From Pseudomonas fluorescens (GTDB taxonomy: Bacteria; Pseudomonadota; Gammaproteobacteria; Pseudomonadales; Pseudomonadaceae): a stretch of DNA of 64,000 nt. The notes below the pieces were generated by a model. The model made no database searches, was not told where the DNA came from, and worked only from the letters and a program-made list of their open reading frames with translations. The translations under genes were made by a program, and so were the position numbers. Below, piece after piece: positions 27,456 to 36,698 of the stretch (positions are counted from its first letter, which is position 1; each line of letters starts with the position of its first letter). The stretch spans positions 1-64,000 of the forward strand of contig NZ_KZ477990.1 of NCBI RefSeq assembly GCF_002837185.1, given 5' to 3'.

Positions 27456-28601
27456 TTATAGACAACCGGCCAATATTCCGACCAACTTCTGAGCCCGTGG
27501 GTCCATAAGTACATAGGGCCCCAGCGTATTAGTCACAAAACCGAAGGCTACATCATGCTCAGGGTCGGCAAACCCTACCGAGCCCCCTGCCCCGGGATGC
27601 CCGAATGCGCGCGGGCCAAGGCCGAACGTAGCATTGGGCACCTGCGGTTGATCCAACATGCAACCCAGGCCGAAACGGGTTTGGGTCAATAAGGTTTTAT
27701 CCGCTCCGATACTGTGTTCACGGGTCAATTGTTCGAGCATCTCGCTTTCCAGCAAACTACCATCCAATAAACCACTATAAAACCCGGCCAGGCTGCGTGC
27801 ATTACCGTGACCATTTGCCGCGGGTTGCTGCATACGCCGCCATTCGGGTTTATTAGTGCTGGTCAGAATAGACGGCGGGTTGGCAAATGCACGCGTAGTC
27901 ATCGCCGTGGGTTCACGCATCATTACTTGAAGTAACCGTTGTGCCGCGGCATCGCCCATATTGCCTTTGCTGCGGGCTATATGGGCGACACGGTAAAACT
28001 CTTCGTCCGCCAGGCCCACGTGGAAATCCAGCCCCAACGGCCGCGCCACCCGCGCCACGATAGACTCGCCAGGCCCGCGCCCATCGGCACGGCGCAACAG
28101 TTCACCGACCAGCCAGCCATAGGTGATTGCCTCGTAGCCATGGCCCTGGCCGGGTGTCCACCACGGCGCTTCGGCCGCCAGGGTATCGACCATCAGTTGC
28201 CAGTCGTACAAGGCTTCGGTGGGCAGCATCTCGCGGATCGCCGGCAGCCCGGCCTGATGGCAGAGCAACTGGCGCAAGGTAATGGACGCTTTGCCCGCCG
28301 CGGCAAATTCCGGCCAGTAATCGGCCACGGGCGCATCCAGCTTCAGTTTGCCTTCGGCCACCAGTTGCAGGGCGGTGACCGCAGTGAAGGTCTTGGTGCA
28401 GGAGAACAGATTGACGATCGTGTCACTGTGCCACGCTTCGGCGCCGTCCTTATCGGCGGTACCGGCCCACAGATCGACAACCGTCTCGCCGCCGATCTGG
28501 ATGCAAAGCCCGGCACCGCGCTCCTGAGGGTCATCGAACAATGCGGCAAACGCTTCACGTACCGCTTCGAACTGGAGCTCGTAATGACCCTGAATCTGCA
28601 C
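27456..28601 (-). CDS. Serine hydrolase, class C beta-lactamase fold (EstB-like)
   Basis: This 381-aa esterase or peptidase is of the beta-lactamase-related family. The nucleophile motif SxxK is SCTK (Ser67-Lys70), the tyrosine motif is YGW (Tyr161), and the KTG position is replaced by HPGAGGS near the C-terminus, as in EstB-type esterases. No signal peptide is seen, so it is likely cytoplasmic and not a resistance enzyme. The start is a GTG with GAGG about ten bases before it. Confidence 0.88.
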   Translation of the reverse strand: MQIQGHYELQFEAVREAFAALFDDPQERGAGLCIQIGGETVVDLWAGTADKDGAEAWHSDTIVNLFSCTKTFTAVTALQLVAEGKLKLDAPVADYWPEFAAAGKASITLRQLLCHQAGLPAIREMLPTEALYDWQLMVDTLAAEAPWWTPGQGHGYEAITYGWLVGELLRRADGRGPGESIVARVARPLGLDFHVGLADEEFYRVAHIARSKGNMGDAAAQRLLQVMMREPTAMTTRAFANPPSILTSTNKPEWRRMQQPAANGHGNARSLAGFYSGLLDGSLLESEMLEQLTREHSIGADKTLLTQTRFGLGCMLDQPQVPNATFGLGPRAFGHPGAGGSVGFADPEHDVAFGFVTNTLGPYVLMDPRAQKLVGILAGCL

Positions 28602-28684
28602 CGGAACGACCTCAAGAAAACTGCATGAAAAGTGACCGACATTGTTCCAGCCATTGTAGGATTTGTGAACCCGTCAACGACGAA

Positions 28685-30982
28685 TCAATGACCATTTCCG
28701 GAGTGCCCGCCGGCATGCCCGGCGCCCTGGCCGGCATCTTTGCCCGCCTGGCCCGAGCGGCCGCCTTCGCTCTCACGGGCCGCACCGGTCGCCCTGGCTT
28801 TTTCAGCCTCCTTACCCAACTGGTCGACCGCCGCGAGATTGCTTTTACGCACGCTGTCGACAAACCCCTGAAAGGGCACATCAGTCATGCCCACCAGGCC
28901 GAAATGGCCGTTTTCACCGTCCAGCAGGCGTCCGGTCACGGGCTGGTCAAGGTACTGGAACCAGTGCACGCCGACAATCGACGGCTCCGCCATGGCTTGC
29001 TTGAGGAAGGCGGCATAGGCCGCGCCGCGCTCTTCTTCACGGGCCAACTGCGTCACACCGCCCCAGAACGGGCCACGGTCGGTCGAGCCAAAGTTGAATT
29101 CGGTGATCAATACCGGTTTGTCGAGTGCGCGCAGGGCGGCGAAGTCATAACCGTCCTGGGGCTTGAGGGTATACATGTTGAAGCTCAGCACATCGCAATA
29201 CTGTGCACACGACGCCACGGCCTCGGGGGTGCTCACGGCATAACGCCCGCCCAGCAGCAGTTGGTTGGGGGCGTGCCATTTCAGCGAGTCGGAGATGGTC
29301 TTGAAGTAGGCATCGGCAAAAGTCTTCTGGAAATACTTGAAGTCGGCCTCGATTTCAGGGTGTTCCGGGTCAGGCATCGGCGGCTCGAAGCCGGGGTCTT
29401 CCATCAGCTCCCAACCGGCCAGATGGATGCCCCAGGCTTTGGACAGACCGTCTTCATTGCGGTACTTGTCGCGCAGTTGCTTGAGGAAAGCACGCTTGGC
29501 CGGTACGTCGGTGGTCATGCGCAAGGTGCCGTAGGCCAGGGCATAGCGCGATTTTGCGTCGTCGCCAGGGCCGGCCCAGGCCAGTTCGTTGTCGGCGAAG
29601 AAGCCGATCAGCCACGGGTCGTCGCGATGATCGCGAGCGGCGATGGCCACGGCGCGCTCAGTGGCCATGGCGAAGCGTGGGTCGAACGGGTCGGGCATGC
29701 CGCCCCACCAGTCGGTGCCGGTGCTGATGCTGGCGTAGTCACCCACAATCGACAGCGGCAAGGTGTAAGGCACACGGTCGGCCTTGGCCAGGTCCGGCTC
29801 GCTCCAGTTGCCCACGGTGTTGAAGCCCCAGGCTTGCAGACGGTCGAGGGTATGGGTCACCCAGCGTTTCTGATCGAAGCCGTCACCGCCGTAGGTGCGC
29901 TGCAGGTTGGCGCCATAAAAATCATACCAGCGCCCCGCGCCGAAACCGCGACCCTCGCCCGCGCCGTTACCGGTACGGTTGTCGCCACGGCCGTAATACT
30001 TGTCGAAGGGTTCACCGGCCTTGGGCAGCGCCGCAAACATCCACTCCCGCCCCGCCACGTAGGTCTGGCTGTTGTCCGCAGCCACGGTATTGACGCCCAG
30101 CGAGTAGAACGGATGGCCCTGCGGCGTGACCAGATACCAGCGACCGTCGCGCTTTTCAGTGCGGAAGAAGCCGCTGGCGTCGAACGCCGGGCCTTTGTTC
30201 CAGCCGCCGTACTGATCCAGGGCGGATTTGTCACGCTCGGCAAGCCATCCCTTCAGTTGTTGCTGCTCCTTGGCGGCTGCGGCCTTGAGCTGTTCGTCGC
30301 TGCTGACTTTTTCCGGCCAGCGCGCGCGGGTGGACTGGCCGTAAGCGTCCACCAGTTCGCTGTAGGCGGCCTTCATCACCGGTTCGCTGTCTTGCACGCC
30401 AAAGCGCTCCAGCAGGATGCTTTGGGCGGCATTGGGTTTGATCATCGACAGCGTCACCGACACCACTTGGCTGCGGTCGACTTCCCCGGCGCTGGCGGCC
30501 AGCAAGACACGCTGGCCGTCCATGGTCATCGGCATCGGCGGGCCGGCCTTCATGCCCTGGCTCAGCGGCGAGTTGGCTTGCAGTGGCACCAGCAAGGTCT
30601 GGGCCGGGCCGGCCGGCAAGTCGATGCGGCTGACCAGGGTCCTGCCGTCGGCACTTTGTACTTTTACGTAAAGGGTCAACGCCCAATTCATGGCGCTCTG
30701 GATGCGCAGGCTCATGGCACCCGATTGCGACCAGTCCCACACGCCGGTTTGCGGGCTGAGCACCAGGCTCGGCTCGGCCGCCGGGTTGAAGGTGATGCGG
30801 CGCAGCACCTCGCCCTCCGGGGTTTGTTCGGCGTTGTATTGCGGCAGGCTGGCGTCCTGAGTCGCCACCTTGACCACATCGGCGGGCCGGACGAAGTTGA
30901 ACAGCGTTTGTTGCCCGGCCGGCGCGGCCATCAAGGGCGCGGCGAACAGCAGGGCAAAAAGAGCGGGCAGCGTGCGAATCAT
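28685..30982 (-). CDS. Secreted GH-A clan glycoside hydrolase, beta-agarase-like
   Basis: This 765-aa protein has a cleavable signal peptide (LLFAAPLMAA, about 11-20), a beta-sandwich region to about 270 and a TIM barrel. The catalytic acid/base fits Glu in FFADNELAW (about 464) and the nucleophile fits Glu in VLITEFNFGST (about 627), as in clan GH-A agarases and galactosidases. The last 55 residues are Gly/Ala/His-rich and end in GHAGGHSGNGH, probably a disordered tail. ATG 30982 gives the signal peptide directly; a 41-codon longer frame does not. The true polysaccharide is unknown for a soil pseudomonad. Confidence 0.82.
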   Translation of the reverse strand: MIRTLPALFALLFAAPLMAAPAGQQTLFNFVRPADVVKVATQDASLPQYNAEQTPEGEVLRRITFNPAAEPSLVLSPQTGVWDWSQSGAMSLRIQSAMNWALTLYVKVQSADGRTLVSRIDLPAGPAQTLLVPLQANSPLSQGMKAGPPMPMTMDGQRVLLAASAGEVDRSQVVSVTLSMIKPNAAQSILLERFGVQDSEPVMKAAYSELVDAYGQSTRARWPEKVSSDEQLKAAAAKEQQQLKGWLAERDKSALDQYGGWNKGPAFDASGFFRTEKRDGRWYLVTPQGHPFYSLGVNTVAADNSQTYVAGREWMFAALPKAGEPFDKYYGRGDNRTGNGAGEGRGFGAGRWYDFYGANLQRTYGGDGFDQKRWVTHTLDRLQAWGFNTVGNWSEPDLAKADRVPYTLPLSIVGDYASISTGTDWWGGMPDPFDPRFAMATERAVAIAARDHRDDPWLIGFFADNELAWAGPGDDAKSRYALAYGTLRMTTDVPAKRAFLKQLRDKYRNEDGLSKAWGIHLAGWELMEDPGFEPPMPDPEHPEIEADFKYFQKTFADAYFKTISDSLKWHAPNQLLLGGRYAVSTPEAVASCAQYCDVLSFNMYTLKPQDGYDFAALRALDKPVLITEFNFGSTDRGPFWGGVTQLAREEERGAAYAAFLKQAMAEPSIVGVHWFQYLDQPVTGRLLDGENGHFGLVGMTDVPFQGFVDSVRKSNLAAVDQLGKEAEKARATGAARESEGGRSGQAGKDAGQGAGHAGGHSGNGH

Positions 30983-31070
30983 ACGAACAAGGTTCTCCCA
31001 GACGGCCGGTGAATGGCCTGATGACATACTTGAGATAGACCACGAAGTGGACGAGTTCGCCCACCGTGGC

Positions 31071-33215
31071 TTAAGAAATTTCGCGCCTGAAAGGCGGCAA
31101 GGCATTCAGGATTGCCTTGCCATAGCGCTGGGTGACCAGGCGGCGATCGAGCAACGTGATGGTGCCCCGGTCCTGCTCGGTGCGCAGCAAGCGCCCGCAG
31201 GCCTGCACCAGCTTGAGCGAAGCGTCGGGCACCGAGATTTCCATGAACGGGTTGCCGCCGCGTGCTTCGATCCATTCGGCCAGCGCCGCTTCGACCGGAT
31301 CATCCGGCACCGAAAACGGGATCTTGGCGATGACCACATGCTCGCAGTAGGCACCGGGCAAGTCCACGCCCTCGGCAAAGCTCGCCAGGCCGAACAACAC
31401 GCTTGAATCACCGCCATCGACCCGCGCCTTGTGCTTGTTCAAGGTTTCCTGCTTGGACAGGTTGCCCTGGATGAACACCTGTTTACGCCAGTCGCGGTCA
31501 AGACCGTCAAACACATCCTGCATCTGTTTGCGCGACGAAAACAGCACCAGGGTGCCCCGCGAGCCTTCCACCAACTCGGGCAGGTCGCGGATGATCGCCG
31601 CCGTGTGCGCCGCCGCGTCCCGTGGGTCGGCCTTGAGGTCGGGCACCCGCAGGACGCCAGCATCGGCGTGATGAAACGGGCTCGGCACCACCGCAGTGAC
31701 GGCCTTTTTCGGCAGGCCGGCGCGCATGCGGAAGCGGTCGAAGGTGCCCAGGGCGGTCAGCGTGGCCGAGGTCACCAGGCAGCCGTAGGCCACGTTCCAC
31801 AGGTTGCGGCGCAGCATTTCGGCGGCGAGGATCGGGCTGGCATTGACCTCGATATCGAACAGCGCACCGCTTTCCGCCAAGGTCAGCCAGCGCGCCATCG
31901 GCGGGTTGTCTTCCGGGTCTTCGACGGTAAAGGCCGTCCACAACTCCCAGTTGCCCTGGGCGCGGGACAAAAGGCTGCCGAACAGCGGGTACCATTCTTC
32001 GGCCTGGTTGCTGGCGATGCCGATGTTGACCTCGCCGTCCATGCCTTCCTTGAGCAGGTCGGTCAGACGGGTGAACAGGTCGGTGAGACGGGAAAAGCCT
32101 TTCTTCAGCTCAATCCCCATTTCGCGCATATGCTCGGGAATCATCCCGCCCACAAACCGGTGACGCGGCCGCTCACGGCCTTCCACGTCTTCGCCGGGCT
32201 TGAAGTCGGCCACCTGCTCGCAGGCACTGAACATGAACTGCTGCTGGGTCTTGATCTCCCGCGCCAATTCCGGGACTTGCTCGATCAATTTGCCCAGGTC
32301 GCCGGGCAGCGGGTGCTGGGCCAGTAACTTGGTGAGATTCTTCGCGGTGGTCTCCAGCCAGTCGGCGGTGGAGCGCAGGCGTGTGTAGTGGGCGAAGTGT
32401 CCGATAGCCTTGTCGGGCAGGTGATGGCCTTCGTCGAACACATACAGGGTGTCACGCGGGTCCGGCAGTACCGCGCCGCCGCCCAGGGCCAGGTCGGCCA
32501 GCACCATGTCGTGGTTGGTGACGATCACATCGACCTTGCCCATGCCTTCGCGGGCCTTGTAGAAGGCGCACTGACCGAAGTTGGGGCAATGGCGGTTGGT
32601 GCACTGACTGTGGTCGGTGGTCAGGCGCGCCCAGTCGGAGTCTTCCAGGGCGGTGGGCCAGCTGTCGCGGTCGCCGTCCCATTTATTACCGGCAAGTTTT
32701 TCGATCATGCTGGTAAACAGTTTCTGGCTGACTTCGTCGACTTCGATCTTGAAGCCTTCTTCTTCGAAGAGCGAGGCGGTGGCGGTCTGCGCATGGCCTT
32801 CCTGCAGCAGCACGTCAAGCTTGGACAGGCACATGTAACGGCCACGGCCCTTGGCCAGCGCGAATGTGAAATTCAGCCCGCTGTTGCGCATCAGGTCAGG
32901 CAGGTCTTTGTAGACGATCTGCTCTTGCAGGGCGACGGTCGCGGTGGCAATCACCAGGCGTTTGCCGGCGGCCTTGGCGGTAGGGATCGCGGCCAGGCTG
33001 TAGGCTACAGTCTTGCCGGTACCGGTGCCGGCCTCGACGGCCACGATCGCGGGGTCGCCACTGCGCCGGCCTTCGTCGTCGGTGTCGATATCCCCGAGGA
33101 CCTTGGCCACTTCGGCGATCATCAGGCGTTGGCCGTAGCGCGGTTTCAAGCTCTTGGCTTCGAGAAAACGCGTGTAGGCGCCCTGGATCGTAGTTTTGAG
33201 TTCAGTGCTGATCAT
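31071..33215 (-). CDS. dinG: ATP-dependent DNA helicase DinG
   Basis: This 714-aa XPD-like 5'-to-3' helicase acts in R-loop removal and repair. Walker A is EAGTGTGKT (about 67-75). The iron-sulfur cysteines are in GRYMCLSK and in HSQCTNRHCPNFGQC. The DEAH-type box is DEGHHLPD (about 258), and the C-terminal motif VI is in QACGRLLRTEQDRG. Length matches DinG of pseudomonads. It lies 88 bases upstream of the agarase-like gene on the same strand. Confidence 0.95.
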   Translation of the reverse strand: MISTELKTTIQGAYTRFLEAKSLKPRYGQRLMIAEVAKVLGDIDTDDEGRRSGDPAIVAVEAGTGTGKTVAYSLAAIPTAKAAGKRLVIATATVALQEQIVYKDLPDLMRNSGLNFTFALAKGRGRYMCLSKLDVLLQEGHAQTATASLFEEEGFKIEVDEVSQKLFTSMIEKLAGNKWDGDRDSWPTALEDSDWARLTTDHSQCTNRHCPNFGQCAFYKAREGMGKVDVIVTNHDMVLADLALGGGAVLPDPRDTLYVFDEGHHLPDKAIGHFAHYTRLRSTADWLETTAKNLTKLLAQHPLPGDLGKLIEQVPELAREIKTQQQFMFSACEQVADFKPGEDVEGRERPRHRFVGGMIPEHMREMGIELKKGFSRLTDLFTRLTDLLKEGMDGEVNIGIASNQAEEWYPLFGSLLSRAQGNWELWTAFTVEDPEDNPPMARWLTLAESGALFDIEVNASPILAAEMLRRNLWNVAYGCLVTSATLTALGTFDRFRMRAGLPKKAVTAVVPSPFHHADAGVLRVPDLKADPRDAAAHTAAIIRDLPELVEGSRGTLVLFSSRKQMQDVFDGLDRDWRKQVFIQGNLSKQETLNKHKARVDGGDSSVLFGLASFAEGVDLPGAYCEHVVIAKIPFSVPDDPVEAALAEWIEARGGNPFMEISVPDASLKLVQACGRLLRTEQDRGTITLLDRRLVTQRYGKAILNALPPFRREIS

Positions 33216-33314
33216 GGATAGTCGGGCGCAAAAAACGCTGGATAAATTTTCAGTGGTTCGGATCGGCCGCTATCATACCCCGCTAATTAATCCCGCGCAG
33301 AACGGAGTACCACA

Positions 33315-33779
33315 ATGACCGCGTTTAGCCTCGCTTACACCCTGCATGTAGTGGCCGCCCTGATCTGGGTCGGCGGTATGTTTTTCGCCTGGATGATCCT
33401 GCGCCCCGCCGCCATGGCGGCCCTTGAGGGCCCTGCCCGGCTGAAGTTGTGGGCAAATGTGTTTCAACGTTTTTTTGTATGGGTGTGGGTGGCGGTGCTG
33501 ATTTTGCCGATCAGCGGCGTCGGCCTGCTGCACCTGCGCTTCAACGGTTTTGAAACGGCGCCGCGCTATGTGCAGGTGATGATGGGCTTGTATCTGGTGA
33601 TGACGGCGCTGTTTATCCGCATCCAGGCGTTGAAGTTTCCGGCATTGAAGGCGGCGGTGGCGGCTGAGGACTGGCCGGCGGGCGCGGCTGCATTGGGGCA
33701 GATTCGCAAGTTGGTGGGGATCAACTTGATTGTGGGGTTGGTGGTGGTGGCAATTGCTTCGGCTCGGCCGATGGTTTGA
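33315..33779 (+). CDS. CopD-family membrane protein
   Basis: This 154-aa inner-membrane protein has four helices and the conserved start LHVVAALIWVGGMFFAWMILRP seen in CopD-like proteins of the copper resistance superfamily. The histidine at position 11 and Trp/Gly motif are kept. A role in copper handling is possible but not shown; the window's bufferin operon is not adjacent. AACGGAGTACCACA gives a good ribosome site. Confidence 0.82.
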   Translation: MTAFSLAYTLHVVAALIWVGGMFFAWMILRPAAMAALEGPARLKLWANVFQRFFVWVWVAVLILPISGVGLLHLRFNGFETAPRYVQVMMGLYLVMTALFIRIQALKFPALKAAVAAEDWPAGAAALGQIRKLVGINLIVGLVVVAIASARPMV

Positions 33780-33783
33780 ATGG

Positions 33784-33866
33784 AGCTACAAGCTACAAGC
33801 TACAAGCTACAGGCCACAAGCCACAAGGCTTTTCACTTGCAGCTTGCAGCTTGTAACTTGCGGCTA
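33784..33866. repeat. Tandem and inverted AAGCTAC / GCTTGCAGCTTG repeat
   Basis: Four tandem copies of a 7-8 base unit (agctaca) are followed after about 30 bases by the inverted form (cttgcagcttgcagcttgtaacttgcgg). A related element lies at 57290-57364. The layout suggests a second extragenic palindrome family, distinct from the GGGGCTTGCCCC REP type. Confidence 0.7.
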
Positions 33867-33874
33867 CAGTTCTA

Positions 33875-34633
33875 TTAAAGCCGCTGAATGGTCACCGCCC
33901 CCGCAGGCCCGGCCGGCCCCGGCTGCCCTTCCAAGCCCGAGCGGCCTTTTTCACCGCCATCGGCGCGGTACACCAGGCAGCCCTTGGACTGACCGCCCTT
34001 GCCGGGTTTACCCGCAACACCGGCCAAGCCCCCAGGCCCGCCGTCCACCAGGACCTTGATCTGATCAGCCGGGAAGGCCTGCGGCAACTCCACGCGCACT
34101 AACGCACCCGACGCACCCGGTAACCCATCGCCGCCGTTATCGCCATTGAACCCACGCCCGGCCGAACCCCAGGTGCAACCCGGATCGACGCCATTGGCGC
34201 CATCCAGGCCGGCATACCCCTGGGCACCGGCGCCACCGCGGGCATCCACCGACAGTTCTTCTGCAGTCAGCGACTCGATACGCAAGGTCAAGTCACGCCC
34301 CGGCTTGGCTGGCCTTTCATGGGTGCCGGGCGCGCCGCGAGAGGTGATCTGGCTGCCGTGATCCAGTTGAGCCTGGCGCACCTGCAACTGCAGCGCGGTA
34401 GTGCCGGGGACGATGGCGATACGTGCTTCACGTCCCAGATGCAGTTCCTCCACCGCGATCTGACTGATGGTGGCCGGAATCAACAGGGTGCCGTAGTCCG
34501 CCACGTCCAGGCGCTCGAGCTGCAACACGCTGGTGCTGCTGGGCAGGCGCATCAACGAATGGGTTTCAACACTGACACTCTGGGCCAGGGCAACGGGGCT
34601 GACCAACAGGGCCAGCAGAAAAACCTTACGCAT
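33875..34633 (-). CDS. Secreted collagen-like glycine-rich protein
   Basis: This protein of about 252 aa has a signal peptide ending VALA. An N-terminal beta-rich part of about 110 residues (LQLERLDVADYGTLLIPATISQI...) precedes a Gly-rich region from about 140 onward, with Gly-X-Y-like runs (GLDGANGVD, FNGDNGGDGLPGASG, GLEGQPGPAGPAG). Two cysteines interrupt it. Adjacent ATGs at 34636 and 34633 are both possible; GGGAG spacing suits the second. Likely exported, function unknown. Confidence 0.8.
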   Translation of the reverse strand: MRKVFLLALLVSPVALAQSVSVETHSLMRLPSSTSVLQLERLDVADYGTLLIPATISQIAVEELHLGREARIAIVPGTTALQLQVRQAQLDHGSQITSRGAPGTHERPAKPGRDLTLRIESLTAEELSVDARGGAGAQGYAGLDGANGVDPGCTWGSAGRGFNGDNGGDGLPGASGALVRVELPQAFPADQIKVLVDGGPGGLAGVAGKPGKGGQSKGCLVYRADGGEKGRSGLEGQPGPAGPAGAVTIQRL

Positions 34634-34821
34634 CATGGGGCTCCCGAGTGTTTCCGAATTTTTCTTTGGACGCACAGTAACGACTTCTACAGGCGATTTG
34701 CCAGTGAAGGATCAAAAAACTTCAGAAGGCCCGGCTCAGGCACCGGCGCTATTGGCACTGATGCGCTAGGCCCGCACGCCCAGCCGCGCTAGTCTCTAGG
34801 GTCCTGATGTGAGGATCTTAA

Positions 34822-35319
34822 ATGACCGCTGGAATTTCTTCCCGTACACCCCAGCAAGCGTTGGCCGCGCTGCTGGACCTGCACGCCCCCAAACGCCTGT
34901 TGTTGTTGGGCGCCAGCCAGTTTCCCGCACTGGATGCGTTTAAAACGGCGCATCCCGATGTGCGTGTCAGCATTGCCCCACCCGGACCGTTGCCCGCCGA
35001 ACTGGCGGCGCAGCGTTTTGACCTGGCGCTGGTGGTCGATTGCCTTGAACACCTGCCCAAATCCCAGGGTCTGACGTTGCTGGGCGGCATTCGCAACCTC
35101 AATGCCAGCCGCATCGCGGTGCTGGTGGACCTGGGCGCCTGCGACTGGAAGGACACCGATTTTTTCTCCCTGGCCCTGCAGGCCGGCGAACGCTTTGAGC
35201 GCAATGAGCAGGTGCTGACGCTGTTTACCTATGATCTGCTTGACTATAAACAAGTACCCGACTGGCTCAACGCCCGCTTCTGGGCCAACCCGGAAAATTT
35301 TGGCAAGTATTGGTGGTAA
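34822..35319 (+). CDS. DUF6231-like protein
   Basis: This 165-aa soluble protein has a Rossmann-like pattern ([43 protein letters not shown]) that recalls an S-adenosylmethionine methyltransferase core lacking a clear cofactor glycine motif. It ends [12 protein letters not shown]. It is followed after four bases by ychJ and is likely cotranscribed. I recall such proteins as DUF6231 beside ychJ in pseudomonads. Function unknown. Confidence 0.75.
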   Translation: MTAGISSRTPQQALAALLDLHAPKRLLLLGASQFPALDAFKTAHPDVRVSIAPPGPLPAELAAQRFDLALVVDCLEHLPKSQGLTLLGGIRNLNASRIAVLVDLGACDWKDTDFFSLALQAGERFERNEQVLTLFTYDLLDYKQVPDWLNARFWANPENFGKYWW

Positions 35320-35323
35320 CACA

Positions 35324-35794
35324 ATGAGTACATCCATTTGCCCCTGCGGCAGTGGCAACCTGCTGGATGCCTGCTGCGGCCATTACCACGCCGGCCACCC
35401 CGCGCCGTGTGCCAGCGCATTGATGCGCTCGCGCTACAGCGCCTATGTGCTGGGCCTGGTCGACTATCTGGTGGCTACCACCTTGCCGGCGCAGCAGGCC
35501 GGCCTGGACCGCAATGCCATTACCGCCTGGAGTGCCCAGAGCACCTGGCTTGGGCTGGAGGTGGAAAATTCCGAGGTCTTCGGCGGCCAACCGGAACATG
35601 CCTTCGTGACCTTCACGGCGCGCTGGCATGACAGTACCGGTGAACATAGCCACCGCGAACGGTCTTCTTTCGTACAGAATGAGGGGCGCTGGTACTTCAT
35701 CGACCCGACGGTGGAAGTGAAGGCCGGGCGCAATGACCCATGCCTGTGCGGCAGCGGGCAGAAGTTCAAGAAGTGCTGCTCCAGCTATTTTTAA
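35324..35794 (+). CDS. ychJ: YchJ-family protein with two SEC-C motifs
   Basis: This 156-aa protein is of the UPF0225/YchJ family. An N-terminal zinc-binding SEC-C motif ([17 protein letters not shown], residues 6-22), an NTF2-like central domain (about 35-130), and a C-terminal SEC-C ([13 protein letters not shown]) are present. SEC-C is also the SecB/ribosome-binding tail of SecA. ATG 35324 is chosen since the first SEC-C begins immediately after. It is the second gene of a likely four-gene operon. Confidence 0.9.
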   Translation: MSTSICPCGSGNLLDACCGHYHAGHPAPCASALMRSRYSAYVLGLVDYLVATTLPAQQAGLDRNAITAWSAQSTWLGLEVENSEVFGGQPEHAFVTFTARWHDSTGEHSHRERSSFVQNEGRWYFIDPTVEVKAGRNDPCLCGSGQKFKKCCSSYF

Positions 35795-35816
35795 CGACCT
35801 GACAGGGATAACGCCA

Positions 35817-36299
35817 ATGCTTCGCACATTCAGCCTGATGCTGGCGTTAACCCTGGGCCTGAGCGGATGCGCCTCCTGGTTCGAGGACGATTCGCCGCCG
35901 CCCCACGTATCGCTGGTGAAAGTCGAAGTGGTGCGTGCCAAGTTGCTGGAGCAGAAGTTCAAGCTCTACTTTCGCGTGGACAACCGCGACGATGCGGACT
36001 TGACCGTGCGTGGCCTGATCTACAAGGTCACCCTGGGCGACCTGGTGCTGACCGAAGGCGAGTCCAACGAATGGCTGACCGTACCGCCGCGCAGCCATAA
36101 ATACTTCCGGGTGTCGGTGCGTACCAACCTGTGGCCGCGAATACGCGATGTGGTGCAACTGCTGAAAAACCCCGAGCGTCCCGTGCCTTATCGTCTTGAA
36201 GGCGAGTTGAAAACCGGCTTATTCATCGGTAATGACGTGCAGGTGGCCCACAATGGCGAGATAATCCCCGGCGATTTTATTCCGGAGCGACATCGATGA
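35817..36299 (+). CDS. LEA14-like lipoprotein (LEA type 2)
   Basis: This 160-aa lipoprotein has a signal peptide and lipobox GLSGC (Cys18). The remainder is a LEA type 2 / WHy-like immunoglobulin fold ([41 protein letters not shown]). Proteins of this class resemble desiccation-related LEA14 and sit in the periplasm. The start at 35817 is supported by the signal peptide. The stop overlaps the next gene (ATGA). Confidence 0.85.
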   Translation: MLRTFSLMLALTLGLSGCASWFEDDSPPPHVSLVKVEVVRAKLLEQKFKLYFRVDNRDDADLTVRGLIYKVTLGDLVLTEGESNEWLTVPPRSHKYFRVSVRTNLWPRIRDVVQLLKNPERPVPYRLEGELKTGLFIGNDVQVAHNGEIIPGDFIPERHR

Positions 36300-36496
36300 C
36301 TCAGCAACCCCATGTCCATGGTCCTGACTGCAACCACGATCACGATCACCAGGATCACGACCACGGCCATGTCCACGGCCCGAACTGCGGCCACGCTCAC
36401 CAGGAGCCGGTGCGCAACGCGTTGAAAGACGTGGGTCGCAACGATCCTTGCCCATGCGGCAGCGCGAAGAAATTCAAGAAGTGCCACGGCGCTTAA
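36296..36496 (+). CDS. Histidine-rich SEC-C metal-binding small protein
   Basis: This 66-aa protein is in two parts: an N-terminal His/Asp-rich segment ([20 protein letters not shown]...) with over a dozen histidines and two cysteines, and a C-terminal SEC-C zinc motif ([17 protein letters not shown]). It should bind Zn2+ or Ni2+ strongly. Translationally coupled to the LEA-type gene. A REPIN follows directly. Confidence 0.85.
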   Translation: MTQQPHVHGPDCNHDHDHQDHDHGHVHGPNCGHAHQEPVRNALKDVGRNDPCPCGSAKKFKKCHGA

Positions 36497-36510
36497 GCCA
36501 CTCGAAACTC

Positions 36511-36602
36511 AATGTGGGACGGGGCATGCTCCCGATACGGTGTGTCAGTCAGCCTATTTGTTACTGACCCACCGCTATCGGGGGCAACCCCCCTCCCACA
36601 TG
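36511..36602. repeat. REPIN, partly degenerate
   Basis: Two REP arms in opposite orientation surround a spacer of about 45 bases. The left arm (tgtgggacggggcatgctcccga) carries substitutions, the right arm (gggggcaacccccctccca) one. Located after the SEC-C gene. Confidence 0.75.
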
Positions 36603-36698
36603 GGTACTCATCCAATTACACAACTCCCGCTTGCGTCGTTTCGCCGCGCTGACTAACGTAGCGCCTTTAATGACGCTACCCCCCGCAGGAGCTTTGCC

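Noticed and set aside
28541..31012. 823-codon plus-strand frame opposite the agarase-like gene
   Set aside because: High-GC shadow frame; the minus-strand frame has a signal peptide and catalytic motifs.
33784..33866. Tandem repeats that could suggest a short CRISPR array
   Set aside because: Units are 7-8 bases with no spacers, an inverted copy follows, and no cas genes are nearby.
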